This document shows positions 59,422-64,000 of a stretch of 64,000 bases of DNA, piece by piece (within the stretch, counting starts at the first letter, position 1; every line of letters starts with the position of its first letter). The notes beneath the pieces are model-generated. The model saw only the letters and a list, made by a program, of their open reading frames with translations, made no database searches and was not told where the DNA came from. Position numbers and translations under genes: made by a program. This stretch comes from Protula sp. h YS-2021 (lineage: Eukaryota; Annelida; Polychaeta; Sabellida; Serpulidae): the NCBI GenBank assembly GCA_949752745.1, contig OX457026.1, positions 44,919,239 through 44,983,238 on the forward strand, in the 5' to 3' direction.

Positions 59422-59965
59422 TCAAAAGATATCTTTCTTATGTTTTTTTGATGTTACCCCTTTAACTGCCTTTCGCCTTCTGACACGTTTTGTCGATTGC
59501 ACTTTCTTTTGTCTTCCTAACACATCACCAATCACACGATGTGCTACTCGGCCCGCAACATCTTTCGCGACATCTTTTGCAGTCTTTTTTAGCCCCTGCC
59601 TTAAGCAGTGGAATAGCTTTGCGAGCCAATGATCTCAGTATTGAACCAATACCATCTCCATATTATATTCGCGCTGCTTTAAACGGGTAGTCAGTATCCT
59701 CAGGATCTGGTATTTCTTGCTCCACTGTAGGCACGTCTGACGGAGTGCGTAACGCTTCCTCAGGCATTCTTTGCTGCACTGTAGGGACGTCTGATGGAGC
59801 GTCTAACGCTTTCTCCAAGGCGTCCGTCATTGCAACTAGAAACACATCATTCTCTTCCATAGTTAACACTGTATCATTAAAAACAGCCGTTTCGTTAGCA
59901 GAGAAGCCAAACATGTCATCAATGTCTATGCTGATAGCTGGAGGTGTATTCAGCGACGTTTCCAT
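59422..59965 (-). pseudogene. pX/pVI-like basic minor capsid or core protein, broken
   Basis: Starts at ATG 59963-59965, 43 bp after a TATAAAAG. The N-terminal part is acidic with a duplicated PSDVPTV.Q phrase (about residues 45-90). After an in-frame TAA (59663-59665) the frame continues with YGDGIGSILRSLARKAIPLL, the amphipathic G.GIGS..R.L....PLLK signature of Polinton/adenovirus pX/pVI-type proteins. A frame change in a T-run at about 59585-59590 leads into a strongly basic tail (TKRVRRRKAVKG) ending at TGA 59422-59424. The known relatives act in membrane penetration or DNA condensation. Position before the capsid gene fits. Confidence 0.65.
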
Positions 59966-60008
59966 GATGTCTTGATGATGCAATTGCCGTTTCCCGGATG
60001 AAACAGCA

Positions 60009-60016
60009 CTTTTATA
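60009..60016 (-). promoter_or_regulatory. TATA box (TATAAAAG, minus strand)
   Basis: Same octamer as at 52245 and 56036. Drives the leftward pX-like gene and possibly the capsid-protease unit. Confidence 0.65.
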
Positions 60017-60052
60017 CGAATTTTCCAGGACTTTTTACGTTCCATCCTGAGG

Positions 60053-60360
60053 GGTGCCTGAAAATCAAAAATCTGAACATGGCCCCCCGGGGGGGGGGGG
60101 GTTGGTCTGAAAACTAAAAATGTTCAGTTTTGTCTGAAACTGATAAATATGCAAAAATCTCAAAATGCACCCCCCCCCCGGGGGGAGTTTGAAAACCAAA
60201 AATGTTCAGAATTGTCTGAAACGGATAAATATGCAAAAATCTCAAAATGCCCCCCGGGGGTTCTAAAAACCTAAAATGTTCAAAATTGTCTGAAACGTGT
60301 AAATATGCAAACCTCTCATAATGGCCCCTGGGGGTTCTGAAAACCTAAAATGTTCAGAAC
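60053..60360. promoter_or_regulatory. Right subterminal tandem repeats (~75-85 bp x4)
   Basis: Four units of ctgaaaacc.aaaatgttcaga.ttgtctgaaac.g.taaatatgcaaa..ctca.aatg.ccc(c)n ggggg. They lie between the leftward pX-like gene and the rightward terminal gene and are inverted relative to 51608-51690. Confidence 0.7.
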
Positions 60361-60507
60361 TGACAGGAGTGACTTATTGCAGAATGACTTGCTGCCTCTC
60401 CCTCTCCCCGTTTAGCACTGTGTGAAAGTCCCACGTTTTGCTTCTTGGCTTAATTGCTTCTCACGCTGTGAGCCCTTTGATATATTGATTTAGCCGCCTG
60501 CCTGCAT

Positions 60508-60513
60508 TATATA
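60508..60513 (+). promoter_or_regulatory. TATATA motif before the right terminal gene
   Basis: TATATA lies 52 bp before ATG 60566, comparable in spacing with the other TATA boxes of the element. Confidence 0.5.
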
Positions 60514-60565
60514 GCCAGCTCAAATCACTGGCTTCTCACATTTGGCAACTTTTCACTGCGGCGAG

Positions 60566-61363
60566 ATGGAGTTTAAAGATCTGTTTTTTACACCGTGGAG
60601 GAGGCAGAAGTATCTACTATCAGATAAAGATATCTGCCTGATAGAGGAGATATACATTGAATATGAGCTATTTAAAACGGAGATGTGGAGACAACGCATG
60701 AGTCAACGTGAGGAGCATCACAGATTTGGCAGGACGGTGGTGGAATCTCACAAACGTGCCAGACAGCGCTCTCCAGGAACGGCCTACCGGCTGCTGCTAC
60801 CGCCGCCTGCTGTTTGCTCCCGTTCTATCACCGTAACCAAGCCTGCAACCGTGACCATACTTACGGCCGTGAGCAAGCCTGCAACCGTGACCAAGCTACC
60901 GACCGTGAGCAAGCCTGCTGTCAGAACGCCTGCTGTCAGCCCACCATTGACTTTTGATATGCTTGCTGCCAGCCCACCAGCCGCAACCATCATACCGGAT
61001 GATGAGACAGCCGCTGCCGTGGCAAGCATTCAAGACACAGATGCCGTCAGCCAGTCGCAGCACACTTCTAACTCTCAAGAATCGGAACTGTTTGTTGACT
61101 TGAACCTGGACGACCCCAGTAAGGAGTTCATACGAGAAGTCGTGCAGCTCCTCAGCTCAGTGAATGAATATTCCATATTTTGTTACTTCTGTGGGTTTCT
61201 GATTCCACAGGGTGTCACGAGGAGTAAGCTCGAGACAAATTGCGACGCTATGAAAACTGAGGCTTATTTCTGTAGCGTTCTAGGCAGGGAGTTCAAGTCA
61301 ACGGCGGGGATGATTGCCGTGCACAGGAGGAAGTGTCACTGCAGCAGGAGCAGCCCGATGTGA
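60566..61363 (+). CDS. Right-end Polinton gene with C-terminal zinc-finger-like motif
   Basis: 265 codons from ATG 60566 to TGA at the inner edge of the right TIR, no lesions. The N-terminus is helical and charged (CLIEEIYIEYELFK, RMSQREEHHRF). The middle is low-complexity with VTKPATVT/VSKPA repeats and Pro/Ala. The C-terminus has FCYFCGFLIP and GREFKSTAGMIAVHRRKC. The latter resembles a C2H2 finger of the kind seen in some retrotransposon proteins, but with the second Cys missing. Function unknown. Like the RING-like gene at the other end it is transcribed outward and is better preserved than the replication genes. Confidence 0.6.
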   Translation: MEFKDLFFTPWRRQKYLLSDKDICLIEEIYIEYELFKTEMWRQRMSQREEHHRFGRTVVESHKRARQRSPGTAYRLLLPPPAVCSRSITVTKPATVTILTAVSKPATVTKLPTVSKPAVRTPAVSPPLTFDMLAASPPAATIIPDDETAAAVASIQDTDAVSQSQHTSNSQESELFVDLNLDDPSKEFIREVVQLLSSVNEYSIFCYFCGFLIPQGVTRSKLETNCDAMKTEAYFCSVLGREFKSTAGMIAVHRRKCHCSRSSPM

Positions 61364-61667
61364 GCAGCGCCAGCAGCAACCAGCGAGGAGCTTCGTCTCC
61401 TGGCAGCCCGTTAGGGCGGCCACCACCTATTGCGAAATAAGCGCTAATTCTGCCATGGTATTGATACGTGTGCGCGTGCGTGTGCGGAGAGAAAGAGAGA
61501 GAAAAAAGAGAAAAAAACAAAACGTCCAGCCTGCTCTGCAAATAGCATTCTAGCCAACTTGATAAGTGGGCCAAAAACCCCATGGGGGATATAGCCCACT
61601 TGATAAGCGGGCCGAAATCCTCACCTTATACAGAAACGTGGGCCAAAACCCCCACTTTTACCCTACT
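61360..61667 (-). repeat. Polinton right terminal inverted repeat
   Basis: Inverse of 50221-50756. The outer ~115 bp match closely; the inner part matches around a short purine tract where the left arm has the expanded (CT)n. The stop codon of the right terminal gene lies at its inner edge. Confidence 0.92.
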
Positions 61668-61673
61668 CATATT
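61668..61673. repeat. Polinton target site duplication CATATT (right)
   Basis: Perfect copy of 50215-50220, immediately after the ...CCCTACT terminus. Confidence 0.93.
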
Positions 61674-61795
61674 GTACCAGACTTAATCCGGATAGGCATG
61701 GCGTGACACTGAAAAGGGGGGTTAAGGATTAAGTCTGGTACAATGGGGGAGATTATGTCCAAGTAAAAGCAAGACACTCCAGTTAGACACTCCGT
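61674..61795. repeat. Remaining part of the interrupted palindrome
   Basis: GTACCAGACTTAATCC (61674-61689) and GGATTAAGTCTGGTAC (61726-61741) form perfect 16-bp arms with a 36-bp loop. The right arm continues outward (gagattatgtccaagtaaa) in match with the sequence left of the Polinton. Confidence 0.8.
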
Positions 61796-63058
61796 GGCAT
61801 TGATGGAATTTTGATGCAGCTCTTCTATGTTGAATAGAAAATAGAAAAGTTATTGACTTTATTTTGAAACCTTGATTATTTTGCATCGTGGTATAGAAGG
61901 CGAATATAAGAAGATGAGAATTGTTCAATTGCTGTATTTTTCTCTTTCAATAAAAACAGAAATGAAATCTAGACCAATTGTCGTACCCCGCAGATTTAGA
62001 TTAAATGTCGCTACATCGAATTCGTGGATTGATAGGAAAGGTGTCAAATTTTGATATATTATAAAGAAACATACAAATAAGTGCCATGCGTTATGTCATT
62101 AGAGCGTTGTAATGCCTTTACATTGTGTAGAGTCTTGTCAATAAACATAGTAACAAAACAAACCTCTTTGACTTTATACAGCTTTTGGCAATCTCGCTCC
62201 ACATATAAGAGCTGTTGACGAGCATATTTCCCACATTTTTCTTCGTTTTTGTGAAGGGAATATATTAAAACCGAGTTTCATTCTCTATTTCCATTGCTGT
62301 TAACTCATTTCATGTAGCTGAGGTTTTTTGGTCATTTGATGAAAGTGCAGCAGTTCATATGCTATCACACCGGAATAAAGTTTCTATTCGTTGAAATCTT
62401 TGTCCTATCAATTTCTGTTAAATTAAACTATTAGTATGCGCAGCATCGAAAATTAAAGATTGGATAAGCGTACTGTAATTCAACTGCAATTTATATCACC
62501 CGGTGGTGAAGAGATTTTTGTGTTGCACTCACCGAAAAATAATTGCAAATTTAGTTAATGGCTATTTGAATGATACTCAGAAGGAGAGTTATTATTGGAA
62601 TTTATTTAGAAACAATAGTATTAAGATTTGCTGTGATCACTTTTACGAAATGCGATAACACAAAGGCAGAAACTTAATTTAAGCCTTTGTGATTATTGAT
62701 AGCAAATATTTTCGAACGCTTTCTAATATTGTTTTTCATTTCAAACTAGAAATTCTGATTGCAATATACCGCATTCTCAAAAAACAAGGAAAAAGTGTGT
62801 AAAACGCCTCTGGAGTAAAGAAGTCACATAAAAGCAATTAAATGTCAAATACCACGCAACACAAGTAATCCTGTCGGTAAAGAGGACTGATCAGACAATT
62901 TCAACGAACCTATATAATTTTAAAGGTGAAAAACCAGCGAGTCTGTTGAATCTGTAGATTCTGCAAATTTTCAGCGAATCTACAGACTCGCTAAGTGAAT
63001 CAGCCAGTCTATAGATTCGCTGGTCTTACAGATTCGCTGTAACATATATAGTGTAGAT
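61796..63058. other. No gene seen; short AGCGAATCT palindromes at the right
   Basis: AT-rich, single-copy-looking DNA with only short open frames. 62935-63045 carries five or six copies of the word agcgaatct/agattcgct (and agcgagtct) in both orientations, a small fold-back cluster. Confidence 0.5.
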
Positions 63059-63059
63059 G

Positions 63060-63420
63060 TGTTAGGGTTCAATTTGTCCCATGTCAGTCCGTCTGTCCGT
63101 CCGTCGCACTTTAAACTTTTTTCTTGTCCGGACCATAGGTCAAAAAGTAAGTATTGGATCTCCACCAAATATTACAGGAAGGAAGTATATAAAATGCAGA
63201 CGCGCAACAAAGGGTTCAATTTGTTCCATGTTCGTTTTTTCGCCAGCCCGTCTTACTTCAAAGTCTTTCTTGTCCGGGCGATATCTCAACTATTCATCGG
63301 ATCTTAGCCAAACCTTACAGGAAGAAAGTATAAAAAGTGTAAATGTGCAAGGACCCGTCCCTCCCTCCATCTGCTGCACCCCGTATATTGTTTTTGTCCT
63401 TGCGGTATTTCAAAAGAGTA
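63060..63420. repeat. ~145-bp tandem duplication with GTCTGTCCGTCCGTC
   Basis: Two units share gggttcaatttgt.ccatgt, ttcttgtccgg.c.ata, ttacaggaag.aagtat and aaatg.gca. The first includes cagtccgtctgtccgtccgtcgc, related to the oligo-GACGGACA ends elsewhere. Confidence 0.75.
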
Positions 63421-63439
63421 ATTAGACCACAGTCTGAAG

Positions 63440-64000
63440 GCTCTGCATCTCCGATGCCTGTGCTTTTTACCATGAGCTTCGAAAACGATTGACCATTATC
63501 TCGAAAATGGTTTAAGACTATATGTAAGAGGTATCTCGTTGACCATTATCTCGAAAAGAGCAATTTTGAGCTTACTTTCGAACCTGTGTGACAAAAAGAC
63601 TATGAGGGAGAGGTAACTCGGTGACCTTGGTATCTCGGTATCCTTGACCTCCTCGGTCATGGTCAATAAAAACCGGAAGTTGACCATTATCTTTAAAACG
63701 GTAAGAGATATATCGATTTTGAGCTTATTTTCGAAACTTCGCACCTAAAACAATACATGATGGGGGTATCTCGGTGACCTTGACTTCCTCCGTCATGGTC
63801 AATATCAAAAACCGAAGGTTGACCATTCTCTCGAAAACAGTTAGAGATAGAGCGATTCTGAGCTTATTTTCGACCCTTTGGCCCTAAAAGATGACATGTA
63901 AGGAGTACGTCGGTAACTTTTACCTCCTCGGTCATGGTCAATATCAAAGACTGGAAGTTGATCTCGAAAAAAGCTAACTTCGAAAACGGTTAGAGGTAGA
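63440..64000. repeat. ~150-bp 'ttgaccattatctcgaaaa' tandem repeat
   Basis: Four units with gaccattatctcgaaaa.ggtt, gattttgagcttattttcgaa, ctcggtgaccttgacctcctcggtcatggtcaat and aaaccggaagttgacc. The array runs off the right edge. Confidence 0.85.

Noticed and set aside
61293..61583. Minus-strand open frame in the right Polinton end
   Set aside because: It overlaps the TIR and the antisense of the terminal gene; no domain and no promoter.

Overview
The window is eukaryotic, animal nuclear DNA: low gene density, spliced exons, many tandem and dispersed repeats, LINE reverse transcriptases and one Polinton/Maverick. The tandem-core interspersed elements with short subterminal inverted repeats and a 3' hairpin resemble the Helentron-associated and 'pearl'-like elements known from bivalves and other molluscs. 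A marine lophotrochozoan, probably a mollusc, is therefore my best guess, but it is an inference.

The only host gene I recognise is PEX3, the peroxisomal membrane biogenesis factor. It lies on the minus strand and is cut by the left window edge. Seven consecutive coding exons were read directly: 43309-43393, 42910-42956, 42338-42419, 36933-36976, 25124-25245, 17730-17805 and 5917-5971. Each has consensus splice sites and all join in phase. The first exon was not found, and the C-terminal exons lie beyond position 1. Introns reach 11.8 kb and are built almost wholly of repeats: a 51-bp minisatellite (17 stop-free codons), a ~110-bp unit, a ~156-bp unit ('ggccaatttttggcggatcgccaaa'-type), a ~166-bp 'gcgcgtgagactg' unit, a ~150-bp 'ggccggggacattatgg' unit and a ~60-bp 'tatccgggtctggaagg' unit. 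They also hold an L1/Tx1-like LINE remnant (7.5-9.5 kb), an RT fossil (11.4-11.9 kb), a hAT-like element with CTTATG target duplication (21.5-22.7 kb) and a TIR element with CCTTGGAAAT target duplication (27.1-31.4 kb).

Upstream of the recognised PEX3 exons are a jockey/CR1-type LINE (45.4-47.4 kb), duplicated satellite-like DNA, and a structurally complete 11,447-bp Polinton (50221-61667). The Polinton has long TIRs starting AG and a perfect 6-bp target duplication CATATT. Its left half, on the plus strand, holds a small Cys-rich protein, a zinc-finger segment running into a protein-primed family B DNA polymerase, a PC4-like protein and remnants of an unidentified protein. The right half, on the minus strand, holds a basic pX/pVI-like core or minor capsid protein, the double-jelly-roll capsid protein and an adenain-type protease. 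Two cargo genes point outward toward the TIRs: a RING-HC-like protein at the left and a zinc-finger-like protein at the right. No integrase or packaging ATPase was seen. Most genes carry stops or frameshifts, so this is a fossil, probably mobilised in trans or deleted. Related short repeats lie inverted in the two divergent promoter regions.

The last 2.3 kb (61.7-64.0 kb) has no recognised gene and ends in ~145-bp and ~150-bp tandem repeats.
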